Below, piece after piece: positions 45,365 to 54,895 of a stretch of DNA of 64,000 bases. How positions within the stretch are numbered: position 1 is the stretch's first letter; each line of letters opens with the position of its first letter. A program made the translations under genes and the position numbers. This stretch comes from Granulosicoccus sp036478595 (GTDB lineage Bacteria; Pseudomonadota; Gammaproteobacteria; Granulosicoccales; Granulosicoccaceae): contig JAZGEF010000045.1 in the NCBI GenBank assembly GCA_036478595.1, forward strand, positions 24,489-88,488, in the 5' to 3' direction. The notes under the pieces were generated by a model that saw nothing but the letters and a program-made list of their open reading frames with translations, was not told the origin of the DNA and did no database searches.

Positions 45365-46960
45365 ATGAAAAAATTACATGGTTTGGCCGGCGCTCTAACC
45401 CTTTTGGGTATGTCGGTAAGTTCCACGCTAGCGGCACAGACGCTAGTGTATTGTTCAGAAGGGTCGCCAGAGGGCTTCGACCCCGCTCTATATACGTCGG
45501 GCACCACGTTTGATGCATCGTCACGACAAATTTATAACAAGTTAGTGGAGTTTGAGCGTGGTACTACCACTATCGGGCCTGCATTAGCTGAAAGCTGGGA
45601 CATCTCTGAGGACGGGCTTGAGTACACATTTAACTTACGTCAAGGCGTAAAGTTTCATAGCACGGATTACTTCACCCCAAGTCGTGACATGAATGCCGAT
45701 GACATCATCTATTCTTTCGATCGTCAGCGCCTTGAAGATCACCCCTACTACGGTGTGTCTGGTGGTACGTGGGAATACTTTGCTGGTATGTCCATGCCTG
45801 ATCTGATTGCGTCAATCGAAAAAGTCGATGACAACACCATCAAGTTCGTACTTAACCGCCCTGAAGCACCCATGATGGCTAACTTGGGTATGGATTTCGC
45901 TTCAATCATGTCAGCTGAATATGGCGACAAGATGATGGAAGCTGGCACACCTGAAATGGTTAACCAGCAACCGATTGGCACAGGCCCATTTAAATATGTG
46001 GCTTACCAAAAAGATGCGGTTATTCGCTACAGCTCTCACGCTGATTACTGGGCAGGTGAAGCGGCAATTAAAAACCTCGTGTTTGCAATCACACCTGATG
46101 CCTCTGTTCGCTATCAACGTGTTCTTGCTGGCGAGTGTCATGTAATGCCTTATCCCAATCCAGCCGATCTAGAGCAGATGGGATCCGAAGATTCAATTAC
46201 ATTGATGGAACAAGAAGGTCTAAACGTTGGCTACCTTGCGTACAACACGCAGGTTGCACCATTCGATAACGTAAACGTGCGCAAGGCACTTAACATGGCG
46301 ATCAACAAGCAAGCTATTCTCGATGCTGTGTTTCAAGGTTCTGGCAAGATTGCTAAAAACCCGATCCCGCCAACCATTTGGTCTTACGACGAAACCACTG
46401 TAGATGACCCATACGATCCAGCCGCGGCTAAAGCAATGCTAGAAGCTGAGGGTGTTACTGATCTAAAGATGGAAATCTGGGCAATGCCAGTACAACGTCC
46501 GTACAATCCGAACGCACGTCGCATGGCCGAACTTATGCAAGAAGATTTCAAGCAGGTGGGTGTTGAAGTTGAGGTTATCTCGTATGAGTGGGGTGAGTAT
46601 CTGAAGCTATCTAAAAATATTGATCGTAAAGGCGCGGTGCTGCTGGGCTGGACAGGCGATAATGGCGACCCTGATAACTTCTTGGCTGTGCTGCTTGGTT
46701 GTGATGCTGTTGAAAAATCAAACCGTGCACAGTGGTGTCATAAGCCGTTTGATGATGTGGTGCAAAAAGCCAAAACAGTATCAGACCCGGCTGAGCGAAC
46801 AGCGCTATACAAAGACGCGCAGCGTATCTTTAAAGAGCAAGCGCCTTGGGCAACCATTGCACACTCTGTAGTGTATAAGCCGGTACGTAATGAAGTGAAA
46901 GACTTCAAAATCGATCCATTTGGCGGCCATATATTCTATGGCGTTAGTATCGAAAAGTAA
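45365..46960 (+). CDS. dppA: Dipeptide/oligopeptide ABC transporter substrate-binding protein
   Basis: 531 residues, SBP_bac_5 family. Signal peptide MKKLHGLAGALTLLGMSVSSTLAA. Sequence is close to E. coli DppA (YFTPSRDMNADDIIYSFDRQ, PIGTGPFKYVAYQKD, VLAGECHVMPYP). First gene of the dpp-type operon and its most highly expressed part, because a terminator follows. An AAGAGG ribosome site precedes ATG 45365. Confidence 0.95.
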   Translation: MKKLHGLAGALTLLGMSVSSTLAAQTLVYCSEGSPEGFDPALYTSGTTFDASSRQIYNKLVEFERGTTTIGPALAESWDISEDGLEYTFNLRQGVKFHSTDYFTPSRDMNADDIIYSFDRQRLEDHPYYGVSGGTWEYFAGMSMPDLIASIEKVDDNTIKFVLNRPEAPMMANLGMDFASIMSAEYGDKMMEAGTPEMVNQQPIGTGPFKYVAYQKDAVIRYSSHADYWAGEAAIKNLVFAITPDASVRYQRVLAGECHVMPYPNPADLEQMGSEDSITLMEQEGLNVGYLAYNTQVAPFDNVNVRKALNMAINKQAILDAVFQGSGKIAKNPIPPTIWSYDETTVDDPYDPAAAKAMLEAEGVTDLKMEIWAMPVQRPYNPNARRMAELMQEDFKQVGVEVEVISYEWGEYLKLSKNIDRKGAVLLGWTGDNGDPDNFLAVLLGCDAVEKSNRAQWCHKPFDDVVQKAKTVSDPAERTALYKDAQRIFKEQAPWATIAHSVVYKPVRNEVKDFKIDPFGGHIFYGVSIEK

Positions 46961-47011
46961 GCATCTTATATTGTGGCATTTCGGTGCGGCAATCGATGTT
47001 GTTTAAATAAG

Positions 47012-47042
47012 CTGGAGCCGTTTATCAACGGCTCCAGTTCTT
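47012..47042 (+). terminator. Terminator-like hairpin after dppA
   Basis: Perfect 11-base stem CTGGAGCCGTT (47012-47022) and AACGGCTCCAG (47027-47037) with a TATC loop, followed by TTCTT. It would end most transcripts after dppA, leaving lower levels of the downstream genes. The T run is short. Confidence 0.75.
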
Positions 47043-47061
47043 CCCTACAGTATAAATAATC

Positions 47062-48174
47062 ATGAATAATCCTATTCAGGCTTATCAACAAATTGCACGT
47101 GATCAACAGCTAGATGCCTTGGCGTTGGTGCCGGGCTCCAATTTTTCGCGTTTGTTTAAAAAAGAATTCCATCAAAACGAACGCCCATTGGTGGTGTTTA
47201 TACCGGCCGAGGGTGCGCCTTGCGCAGTTGTGCCCAATCTTGAGCTCGGCTCGTTTGCGCAGATTAATTTTGAAGGCGATGTATTCGATTGGCGTGATCA
47301 ATCGGGTTACCAATCAGCATTTGATGCCTCACTAAGTACTCAACCGTTTAAACGTATTGGAGTAGAAGGCCAAGTAATGCGTGTGTTTGTGCATCACGCA
47401 ATCAAGAGCGCCTTGCCCAATTGCGAGCTTGTCGACGCACAGGTGCCGATTGCATCTTTGAGGCTACATAAAACCGAAGATGAGCTCACTGCAATGCGGC
47501 GTGCAATTGCTATATCGGAACAATCGCTAAGCGATACGATTGAGCAACTTCGTGTCGGCATGACTGAAACACAAATAGAGAGCTTCTTAGTGCAGAGGCT
47601 GTTAGCCAATGGCGCGAATGAAATGGCATTCTCCCCCATAGTGGCGGCATCCACAAACTCAGCCAAGCCACATGCTTCAGCGCGAAGCGACTATGCCATC
47701 AAGGCAGGCGATGCGCTGCTGTTTGATTTTGGCGCTAGATACCAAGGCGTGTGCGCTGATATTACTCGTACGTTTTTTATTGACCACTGCGATGATCGCC
47801 AACAAGCGATCTATAACACGGTGCTGGATGCCAACCTTGCCGGTATTAAAGCATCCAAGCCAGGCGCTACTGCGCACGATGTTGATGATGCGGCTACTGG
47901 TGTGCTCGAAGCGTCCGATTTTGCTGACAGAGTACGAACCAAAACGGGTCATGGCTTGGGTAGAGATATCCACGAGGATCCCTACATCATGCGCGGTAAT
48001 CAACAAGTACTTGAACCAGGCATGGTGTTTACCGTTGAGCCTGGGCTGTATCAACTAGAAGACTTCGGCGTGCGTATCGAAGATGATGTGTTAATTACGG
48101 ATGCTGGCGCCGAATCACTCACTACGTTCAGCAAGCAGTTACAGGTGTTGTGCACATCTAAAGCCGCACCTTAA
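47062..48174 (+). CDS. M24-family aminopeptidase (Xaa-Pro type)
   Basis: 370 residues. An N-terminal creatinase-like domain is followed by the pita-bread catalytic domain with the five metal ligands: Asp in LLFDFG, Asp in CADITRTF, His in GHGLGRDIHE, Glu in TVEPG and Glu in RIEDD. It cleaves the N-terminal residue next to proline, in the cytoplasm (no signal). It is placed between the peptide-binding protein and the permease genes, so it probably digests imported peptides. Confidence 0.9.
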   Translation: MNNPIQAYQQIARDQQLDALALVPGSNFSRLFKKEFHQNERPLVVFIPAEGAPCAVVPNLELGSFAQINFEGDVFDWRDQSGYQSAFDASLSTQPFKRIGVEGQVMRVFVHHAIKSALPNCELVDAQVPIASLRLHKTEDELTAMRRAIAISEQSLSDTIEQLRVGMTETQIESFLVQRLLANGANEMAFSPIVAASTNSAKPHASARSDYAIKAGDALLFDFGARYQGVCADITRTFFIDHCDDRQQAIYNTVLDANLAGIKASKPGATAHDVDDAATGVLEASDFADRVRTKTGHGLGRDIHEDPYIMRGNQQVLEPGMVFTVEPGLYQLEDFGVRIEDDVLITDAGAESLTTFSKQLQVLCTSKAAP

Positions 48175-48176
48175 TC

Positions 48177-49184
48177 GTGATTCAATTTGTACTAAAACGG
48201 CTCGGCACTACCATTCCGACATTTATCGGTGTATCGATAATCACGTTTTTGTTTATCCGCTTGATACCGGGTGATCCGATCTTATTAATGGCGGGCGAGC
48301 GTGGCATGAGCGATGAGCGTCATGCCAAGCTAATGGCGCAGTTTGGCTATGACCTACCTCTATGGCAGCAGTATTGGGATTACCTGTCCGGAATGCTAAA
48401 AGGTGATCTTGGTATTTCGTTTCGTACCAAGCGGCCAGTGTGGGATGAATTTTTCGCGTTGTTTCCAGCCACTCTAGAGCTTTCAGTTTGCGCCATTATT
48501 TTTTCGGTGCTAGTTGGTATTCCCTCAGGTATTGTTGCTGCCATCTATCGTGGTAAGTGGCCCGATCAATTATTGATGTCCACAGCGCTAATCGGTTTTT
48601 CCATGCCGATATTTTGGTGGGCACTACTGCTGATTATTTTCTTTTCCGGCACGCTTGCTTGGACGCCTGTATCTGGCCGCATTTCGTTAATGTACTTTTT
48701 CCCATCCGGTACCGGCTTTATGCTGATAGATGCCTGGCAATCAGGGCAAGCGGGCGCTTTTAAATCTGCTCTGCAACATTTAATATTGCCAACTATTGTG
48801 TTGGGCACAATACCGTTAGCGGTTATTGCTCGGCAAACTCGCTCAGCCATGCTTGAAGTGCTAAGTGAAGATTACATCCGCACCGCAAGAGCAAAAGGTT
48901 TAAGCCCGTTTCGTATAAACGGCTTACATGCATTGCGTAATGCACTGATACCCGTAATAACAGTGATTGGGTTGTCTGTGGGCACATTGCTCGCGGGTGC
49001 GATACTCACTGAGACGATATTTTCGTGGCCAGGCATTGGTAAGTGGATGGTGGAATCGATAAGGAGCCGTGACTATCCGGTGGTGCAAGGTGGGCTGATG
49101 TTGATAGCTGCCATGGTGATGCTAGTTAATTTATTTGTTGATTTACTGTACGGCGTCATCAACCCCAAGATCCGAAAATCCTAA
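48177..49184 (+). CDS. dppB: Dipeptide ABC transporter permease DppB
   Basis: 335 residues, six membrane segments, N-terminal family motif FVLKRLGTTIPTFIGVSIITF and the BPD transport EAA loop (YIRTARAKGLSPFRINGLHAL). Start GTG 48177, two bases after the peptidase stop. Its stop overlaps the dppC start by one base (TAATG). Confidence 0.95.
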   Translation: MIQFVLKRLGTTIPTFIGVSIITFLFIRLIPGDPILLMAGERGMSDERHAKLMAQFGYDLPLWQQYWDYLSGMLKGDLGISFRTKRPVWDEFFALFPATLELSVCAIIFSVLVGIPSGIVAAIYRGKWPDQLLMSTALIGFSMPIFWWALLLIIFFSGTLAWTPVSGRISLMYFFPSGTGFMLIDAWQSGQAGAFKSALQHLILPTIVLGTIPLAVIARQTRSAMLEVLSEDYIRTARAKGLSPFRINGLHALRNALIPVITVIGLSVGTLLAGAILTETIFSWPGIGKWMVESIRSRDYPVVQGGLMLIAAMVMLVNLFVDLLYGVINPKIRKS

Positions 49185-50089
49185 TGGCTATTACTAACAC
49201 GCAGCCTGAAGTTGTTGAGATGGCGCGCCCTGGTCGCTTTCGTGAGTTTTGGAACTACTTTAGTGAAAACCGTGGTGCGGTTGCTGGCTTAATCGTTTTT
49301 CTATCGTTTATTCTGATCGCGATATTCGCAGATTTTCTTGCGCCTTATTCGCCTACCGACCAATATCGAGATCACTTATTGCAACCGCCATTTTGGCAAG
49401 ATGGTGGCAGCACTGAATTTTTGCTCGGCACGGATGCGGTTGGCCGCGACATGTTATCGCGTTTAATACACGGCGCTCGATTCTCGTTTTTTATCGGGTT
49501 GATCGTTGTTAGTATTTCATTATTAGGTGGCGTGACAGTTGGGCTGATCGCAGGCTTTGTCGGTGGTTGGGTTGAAACCATGATCATGCGCTTGATGGAT
49601 GTGATTCTGGCGTTTCCTAGTTTGTTATTGGCATTAGTTATGGTGGCGATACTCGGGCCATCGTTAATCAATGCGATGCTGGCGATTGCCATCGTGCTGC
49701 AACCTCAATACGTGCGGCTCACTCGAGCGGCTGTATTGGCAGAGTTACCTAAGGATTACGTCACGTCTGCGCGAATGGTTGGTTCCGGCACACTGCGGCT
49801 CATGTTTATCACCGTGCTGCCCAATTGCCTTGCCCCGATTATTGTGCAAGCTGCTCTGTCCTTTTCGACAGCAATACTTGACGCTGCAGCCTTGGGATTT
49901 CTCGGCCTCGGTGCGCAGCCGCCTAAGCCTGAATGGGGCACGATGTTGTCAGAGGCGCGGGAGTTTATCTTGCGAGCGTGGTGGCTGGTTACATTGCCAG
50001 GTTTGGCTATATTGATCACGGTTTTATCGATTAATTTAATGGGCGATGGTTTGCGTGACGCACTCGATCCCAAGCTTAAGCGGAGTTGA
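49184..50089 (+). CDS. dppC: Dipeptide ABC transporter permease DppC
   Basis: 301 residues. Begins with a cytosolic N-terminus, then membrane segments, LLGTDAVGRDMLSRLIHGAR and the EAA loop (DYVTSARMVGSGTLRLMFI). Partner of DppB. ATG 49184 overlaps the dppB stop. Confidence 0.95.
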   Translation: MAITNTQPEVVEMARPGRFREFWNYFSENRGAVAGLIVFLSFILIAIFADFLAPYSPTDQYRDHLLQPPFWQDGGSTEFLLGTDAVGRDMLSRLIHGARFSFFIGLIVVSISLLGGVTVGLIAGFVGGWVETMIMRLMDVILAFPSLLLALVMVAILGPSLINAMLAIAIVLQPQYVRLTRAAVLAELPKDYVTSARMVGSGTLRLMFITVLPNCLAPIIVQAALSFSTAILDAAALGFLGLGAQPPKPEWGTMLSEAREFILRAWWLVTLPGLAILITVLSINLMGDGLRDALDPKLKRS

Positions 50090-50093
50090 TCTA

Positions 50094-51062
50094 ATGACTT
50101 TGCTTGACGTGAAAAACCTCACGGTCGAATTTAAAACCTCGCAGGGGCCGTTTCGCGCCGTTGATAGTATTGATGTGACTGTTGATGCGAACGATGTATT
50201 GGCAATTGTTGGCGAATCAGGCTCAGGTAAATCGGTATCGATGCTGGCAGTAATGGGTTTATTGCCCTGGACCGCCACCGTCACCTCCGATCGCATGCTA
50301 TTTAATGGTGTAGATTTAACCGGCTTGAACGCAAAAGAGCGGCGCAACATTGTCGGCAAAGATATGTCGATGATATTCCAGGAGCCGATGTCTAGCCTTA
50401 ATCCGTGCTTCACTATTGGATTTCAGTTACGCGAAGCGCTTAAAGCACATTTGCCACTTAGTAGGCGAGAACGTAAAAACCGTGCGGTTGAGCTATTGGA
50501 GATGGTGGGAATACCAGAACCTGCAAAACGGCTTGTTGCATTTCCACATCAGCTGTCGGGCGGCATGAACCAGCGTGTGATGATTGCGATGGCTATTGCT
50601 TGTAAGCCTAAACTGCTAATTGCAGATGAGCCCACCACGGCACTTGATGTCACGATACAGGCACAGATACTCGAACTGTTATTAGAGCTTAATCATCAAC
50701 AAGATATGGCGCTGGTGCTGATCACTCATGATATGGGCGTAGTGGCTGAAACCGCAGAGCGTGTGAGTGTGCAATACGCCGGGCAAAAAGTGGAAGAGCA
50801 ATCGGTAGAGGCCTTATTTGCAACACCGCGCCACCCTTACACGTATGCATTGCTGGCTGCATTGCCAGAACGATCAACCGGAAAATTGCTGCCGAGTATT
50901 CCTGGTGTTGTGCCCGGGCAGTTTGATAGGCCATCGGGTTGTTTGTTTTCACCACGGTGCAAATTTGCTGATGCGCGATGCGTGCAAGATGTGCCCTACG
51001 CCAATGCAGACGATCCCACGTCGGTGCGTTGTCATTATCCATTAGCGCAATCGGCGTCGTAG
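50094..51062 (+). CDS. dppD: Dipeptide ABC transporter ATP-binding protein DppD
   Basis: 322 residues. Walker A GESGSGKSVS, ABC signature LSGGMNQRVMIAMAIA, Walker B LLIADEPTTALD and the C-terminal oligopeptide-type cysteine region (CLFSPRCKFADARC, CHYPL), which in this family binds a [4Fe-4S] cluster or zinc. ATG 50094 follows the dppC stop; an in-frame upstream ATG lies inside dppC. Confidence 0.95.
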   Translation: MTLLDVKNLTVEFKTSQGPFRAVDSIDVTVDANDVLAIVGESGSGKSVSMLAVMGLLPWTATVTSDRMLFNGVDLTGLNAKERRNIVGKDMSMIFQEPMSSLNPCFTIGFQLREALKAHLPLSRRERKNRAVELLEMVGIPEPAKRLVAFPHQLSGGMNQRVMIAMAIACKPKLLIADEPTTALDVTIQAQILELLLELNHQQDMALVLITHDMGVVAETAERVSVQYAGQKVEEQSVEALFATPRHPYTYALLAALPERSTGKLLPSIPGVVPGQFDRPSGCLFSPRCKFADARCVQDVPYANADDPTSVRCHYPLAQSAS

Positions 51063-51063
51063 C

Positions 51064-52035
51064 ATGATGACTGAAAAACTTTTGCAGGCTGATGGCATTA
51101 ACCGTTATTACACGGTGCGTACTGGTCTATTTGGTAAGAGTGCTACGGTGCGTGCACTGAGTACCACCTCGTTTAGCCTGGAAGCAGGTAAAACGCTAGC
51201 AGTTGTGGGTGAGTCGGGCTGTGGTAAGTCAACACTTGCACGCGTGATCAGTATGATTGAGCCTCCCGGGCAAGGTTCGTTCACCCTCGACGGTACAACG
51301 ATAAAAGCAGATGAACCCGCATCAAGCGACATTCGCTCATCCGTGCAGCTGGTGTTTCAAGATCCCTACGGTTCACTTAACCCGCGACAAAAAATCAGCC
51401 AGATATTGTGTGAGCCTTTGGTGATTAACAAGCCTGAACTAAACGCTGCCCAGCGTGAGGAGCAAGCGCGTGAAATGCTGCAATTGGTAGGCCTGCGAAC
51501 AGAGCATTACGATCGTTACCCACATATGTTTTCAGGCGGTCAGCGGCAACGCATCGCAATCGCGCGTGCCTTAATGCTCAGGCCTAAGTTGTTGGTCTTG
51601 GATGAGCCGGTTTCTGCATTGGATCTATCCATTCAATCGCAAATATTAAACCTATTGGTAGAGCTGCAAGATAAGCTAAATCTTACCTATTTGTTCATCT
51701 CGCACGATCTTTCTGTTGTGAAGCATATGGCAGATGAAATATTGGTGATGTATTTGGGGCGAGTGGTTGAGTCTGGTAGTACCGATGATATTTTCAATGA
51801 TCCCCGGCATCCATACACACAAGCCTTGTTGTCTGCAACACCAGTAGCAGATCCAACGCTGGAAAAAAACCGCATCCAGCTGGTAGGTGAATTACCATCA
51901 CCGTTATCACCGCCCAGTGGTTGTGCGTTTAATCCGCGATGTTGGATTGCGCAAGATCAATGCAAAAACGATAGCCCACGCTTGCAAGTACAAGGTACTC
52001 ACGCGGTGTCTTGCCATTTCCCACAACGCAGCTAA
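51064..52035 (+). CDS. dppF: Dipeptide ABC transporter ATP-binding protein DppF
   Basis: 323 residues. Walker A GESGCGKSTLA, signature FSGGQRQRIAIARAL, Walker B LLVLDEPVSALD and the C-terminal cysteine region (CAFNPRCWIAQDQC, SCHF). It completes a full peptide importer with DppABCD. A neighbouring start at 51067 is also possible. Confidence 0.95.
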   Translation: MMTEKLLQADGINRYYTVRTGLFGKSATVRALSTTSFSLEAGKTLAVVGESGCGKSTLARVISMIEPPGQGSFTLDGTTIKADEPASSDIRSSVQLVFQDPYGSLNPRQKISQILCEPLVINKPELNAAQREEQAREMLQLVGLRTEHYDRYPHMFSGGQRQRIAIARALMLRPKLLVLDEPVSALDLSIQSQILNLLVELQDKLNLTYLFISHDLSVVKHMADEILVMYLGRVVESGSTDDIFNDPRHPYTQALLSATPVADPTLEKNRIQLVGELPSPLSPPSGCAFNPRCWIAQDQCKNDSPRLQVQGTHAVSCHFPQRS

Positions 52036-52079
52036 TTGATAGTAGTCTTAGGTAACCATTTAACTACGGAAATGTGATT

Positions 52080-52439
52080 ATGCCCGCACACGGTAAAATT
52101 GATTACATCGAGCTACCAGCGGCAAACTTCGAATCGGTAGAGCAATTCTATACGCAAGTATTTGGCTGGACGTTTACCAGTTATGGCCCCAACTACCACG
52201 CGTTTAACGATGGTAATATGGATGGCGGTTTTTATCCATCTAAGCAGCATTCGACAACCAAAAACGGCGCAGCCTTGGTGATATTTTATAGCAATGATAT
52301 TGACGCAACGCTTAAAGCAGTTGTCAATGCTGGCGGCACACTACTGCAAGAAATCTTCTCGTTTCCTGGTGGTCGGCGTTTTCATTTTGCTGATCCATCC
52401 AATAACGAGCTAGCCGTCTGGACTGACGCCGGAGCTTAA
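52080..52439 (+). CDS. VOC-superfamily (glyoxalase-like) protein
   Basis: 119 residues with one VOC domain (DYIELPAANFESVEQFYTQVFGW ... FADPSNNELAVW). Metal ligands of true glyoxalases are not all identifiable. ATG 52080 is chosen over GTG 52074. Its function is unknown; it is 44 bases after dppF and 6 bases before murQ. Confidence 0.85.
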   Translation: MPAHGKIDYIELPAANFESVEQFYTQVFGWTFTSYGPNYHAFNDGNMDGGFYPSKQHSTTKNGAALVIFYSNDIDATLKAVVNAGGTLLQEIFSFPGGRRFHFADPSNNELAVWTDAGA

Positions 52440-52445
52440 ATCGTT

Positions 52446-53336
52446 TTGCAAACAGAACATATCAATCCACAGCATAGCGAACTTGATCTGCAAAGTGATG
52501 ATGCGATTCTTACCTTGTTGCTTAACTCTCAGCAACAGGCTGTGGATGCAGTACGAGCCGTGCAAGGTGTGGTGGGTAACGCTGTTGCTGCGGCAGCCTT
52601 ACGACTATCCAGCGATCAGCAAGGGCGTTTAATACTTGTCGGTGCTGGCGCATCGGGCAGAATCGCTGTGCAAGATGGCGCAGAACTATGGCCTACCTAT
52701 GGTTGGCCTGCAGCACGCTTGTTACTGCAGATTGCCGGCGGCGATGGCGCGTTACTGCACAGTGTCGAAGGTGTGGAGGATGACCCGCACGATGCGCAAC
52801 AACAGGTGTCGCAGTTCAATGTTAAGCAATACGATGTAGTGCTTGGGCTTGCGGCGAGTGGGCGCTCACCATGGACATGCGCGTGGTTGGAGGAAGCACG
52901 TGAGCAAGGCGCATTAACCATCGGGTTTTCAAACAATGCCGATACACCGTTGTTAGCCGCCGCGGAACACCCGATATTGCTTGATAGTGGGGCTGAGGTG
53001 TTGGCTGGCTCTACGCGCATGGCGTCGGGCACGGCGCAAAAAATAGTGCTTAACCTGTTCAGCACTTTACTCATGATTCGGCTTAATCGCACTCACGGCA
53101 ACTTAATGGTTGATATGGCAGCTACCAATATTAAGTTGGAAGGTAGACGTATCAAGATGATGCAAGCGATATTGCCAGCACTGACAGAAGCAGATGCGCG
53201 CAAGGCACTTGATGCAGCAGGTGGTTGGGTAAAACTTGCGGTGTTAATTGCAAATGGTTTATCGAGCGGTGATGCTGAACAATTACTTGTGACACATTCG
53301 GGTTCGTTACGGCTGTCGCTGCAGGCTATTACATAG
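52446..53336 (+). CDS. murQ: N-acetylmuramic acid 6-phosphate etherase MurQ
   Basis: Removes lactate from MurNAc-6-phosphate to give GlcNAc-6-phosphate, a step in reuse of the cell wall. 296 residues, close to the 298 of E. coli MurQ, with an SIS domain (GAGASGRIAVQDGAELWPTYG, SVEGVEDDP holding the two catalytic glutamates) and LAASGRSPWT. Start is TTG 52446 with GGAG upstream. No murP or anmK is present, so the substrate must come from elsewhere. Confidence 0.9.
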   Translation: MQTEHINPQHSELDLQSDDAILTLLLNSQQQAVDAVRAVQGVVGNAVAAAALRLSSDQQGRLILVGAGASGRIAVQDGAELWPTYGWPAARLLLQIAGGDGALLHSVEGVEDDPHDAQQQVSQFNVKQYDVVLGLAASGRSPWTCAWLEEAREQGALTIGFSNNADTPLLAAAEHPILLDSGAEVLAGSTRMASGTAQKIVLNLFSTLLMIRLNRTHGNLMVDMAATNIKLEGRRIKMMQAILPALTEADARKALDAAGGWVKLAVLIANGLSSGDAEQLLVTHSGSLRLSLQAIT

Positions 53337-53353
53337 GCAAAAAATGAAAGCAA

Positions 53354-53381
53354 AAAAAAGCCCCGCATAGCGGGGCTTTTT
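53354..53381. terminator. Bidirectional terminator between murQ and the DUF937 gene
   Basis: A-run and GCCCCGC (to 53366), ATA loop, GCGGGGC and T-run (to 53381). With A and T tracts on both sides it can end the murQ transcript on plus and the DUF937 transcript on minus. Confidence 0.9.
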
Positions 53382-53399
53382 CAATTTTGCTAGCTAGAG

Positions 53400-54614
53400 T
53401 TATCCAGCCATGCCTTTTAGTGCTTCTAGAATCGGGCCAACAATTGGCTCCAAGATTGAACCCACACCAGGCAATGCTAGTACCTTGTCGATGATTGGCT
53501 GAAGTTTGCCAAGGCCATCGGTAGCGATTGTGTTAAGCGGTCCACGAGCTGCCTCCGGCACCTTATCAAACAACCCGCCCATATCTGTAATCTTAGAACC
53601 AACATCTTCAAGTGCAGGGATAGCAGCAGTTGCAGAATCGGCATCAGTGATGCCACTAAATGCATCTGTTGCGCTACCAAATACCCCTGTTAAGCTTTCA
53701 CCGATTCCGTCAACATCAGGCATTTCCATACTGTCTGCGGCACCGGCTACGGTTGACGTGACGGCTTCAGTTGCACCTTTAGCTGCATCAGTTGCGTTAT
53801 TTGCAGCATCTTCAATACCACCGCCACCAAGAAATTTCATTGCCAGCCACGCAAGAGCTGCAAGGCCAACGATAGGTAGTAACCAACGGAACATAGATGA
53901 ACCACCTTTGGCAGCATCACCCACTGCATCTGTAGCACCCGATACTGCAGAACCGGCAGCATCAGTTACACCGGATACAGCAGAACCTGCGGCACCGGTT
54001 ACGCCAGATACAGCAGAGCTAGCCGCGTCAGTTGCACCAGATACAGCGGAGCCCGCAGCATCACTTAAACTACTTAGGAATCCTGATGCGTTGAGCTGAT
54101 CACCCAAGCCTGCTGGAAGTGCGCCGCCGATGTTGCTCTTTTGATCCATTAACATACTAGCCAGGCCGCTGGCATTCATGCCATCACCCATCACTTTACG
54201 CTTAAGAATACCGATGATCACTGGAGCCAACATACCCATTAATGAGCTAGTGCCGCCTTTACTCAAACCAGAAAAACCCGCCAGTGCACCTGCTAATTTG
54301 CCAAGGCCACCAGTACCAAGCAAACCGCCGAGTAGAGAGTTACCGTTATCAATAATTGAAGACGCTTGACCACCACCGAGTAGTGAACCAATGTTATCCA
54401 TTAAGCCGTCGTCTTGATCGTTTACGGCTTTGAATAGTGAATCTGCACCACCACTAGTGCTTGAAGAGCCCATCATTCCGCTCAATAGAGCTGGAATCAT
54501 GCTGTCGGTAGCGCCTGCGGCTTTACCGCTTTCGTTACCAAGTAGATTACCCATTTGACCAAGAAGCTGGCCTTTGACTTGATCCTTTACTAGGTCAACT
54601 ATGTTAAAAGACAT
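53400..54614 (-). CDS. DUF937-type protein with internal alanine/serine repeats
   Basis: 404 residues. The N-terminal 170 residues look like DUF937 (VKDQVKGQLLGQMGNLLGNE, then glycine/leucine-rich helices such as SLLGGLLGTGGLGKLAG). After it come four imperfect 11-residue repeats of the type GSAVSGVTDAA, a membrane helix (FRWLLPIVGLAALAWLAMKFL), and an Ala/Asp-rich tail with further amphipathic helices. No signal peptide; possibly inner-membrane anchored. Function unknown. Confidence 0.8.
   Translation of the reverse strand: MSFNIVDLVKDQVKGQLLGQMGNLLGNESGKAAGATDSMIPALLSGMMGSSSTSGGADSLFKAVNDQDDGLMDNIGSLLGGGQASSIIDNGNSLLGGLLGTGGLGKLAGALAGFSGLSKGGTSSLMGMLAPVIIGILKRKVMGDGMNASGLASMLMDQKSNIGGALPAGLGDQLNASGFLSSLSDAAGSAVSGATDAASSAVSGVTGAAGSAVSGVTDAAGSAVSGATDAVGDAAKGGSSMFRWLLPIVGLAALAWLAMKFLGGGGIEDAANNATDAAKGATEAVTSTVAGAADSMEMPDVDGIGESLTGVFGSATDAFSGITDADSATAAIPALEDVGSKITDMGGLFDKVPEAARGPLNTIATDGLGKLQPIIDKVLALPGVGSILEPIVGPILEALKGMAG
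53923..54054 (-). repeat. Four 33-base tandem repeats inside the DUF937 gene
   Basis: Units at 53923-53955, 53956-53988, 53989-54021 and 54022-54054, each encoding an 11-residue Gly/Ser/Ala/Val unit. Wobble positions differ between units, so they are old enough to be selected at the protein level, but the copy number may still vary between strains. Confidence 0.8.
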
Positions 54615-54770
54615 CTAGTGTCCTCCTTAAATTCTAAATTTTCTATCTAAATGTGAGTTGCTACCAACGAGAGATATGCTGATAAGCAACGGCATGCAGC
54701 CATACTACAACAAACCGCTGTTATACAGCGCTAAGTGTGCATGTTATAAGTGTTGGAAATAGCGGTTGAG

Positions 54771-54800
54771 TGATTTACAAATGTTTACAAATTGTTACAA
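54771..54800. promoter_or_regulatory. Three 10-base phased TTTACAA repeats upstream of the DUF937 gene
   Basis: TGATTTACAA, ATGTTTACAA and ATTGTTACAA follow each other at exactly 10 bases, one helical turn each, about 157-186 bases upstream of the gene start (minus strand). Consistent with a cooperative binding site. In the 281-base gap (54615-54895) I see no gene. Confidence 0.45.
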
Positions 54801-54895
54801 GCGTTTAGTAGGGCGGCTAATAGCAGCGTCAAAAAAATCTCACATCAACTAAGCACAATGTTGTTAATTGCAAAGCGTTGTTACGTCTAACGCGC

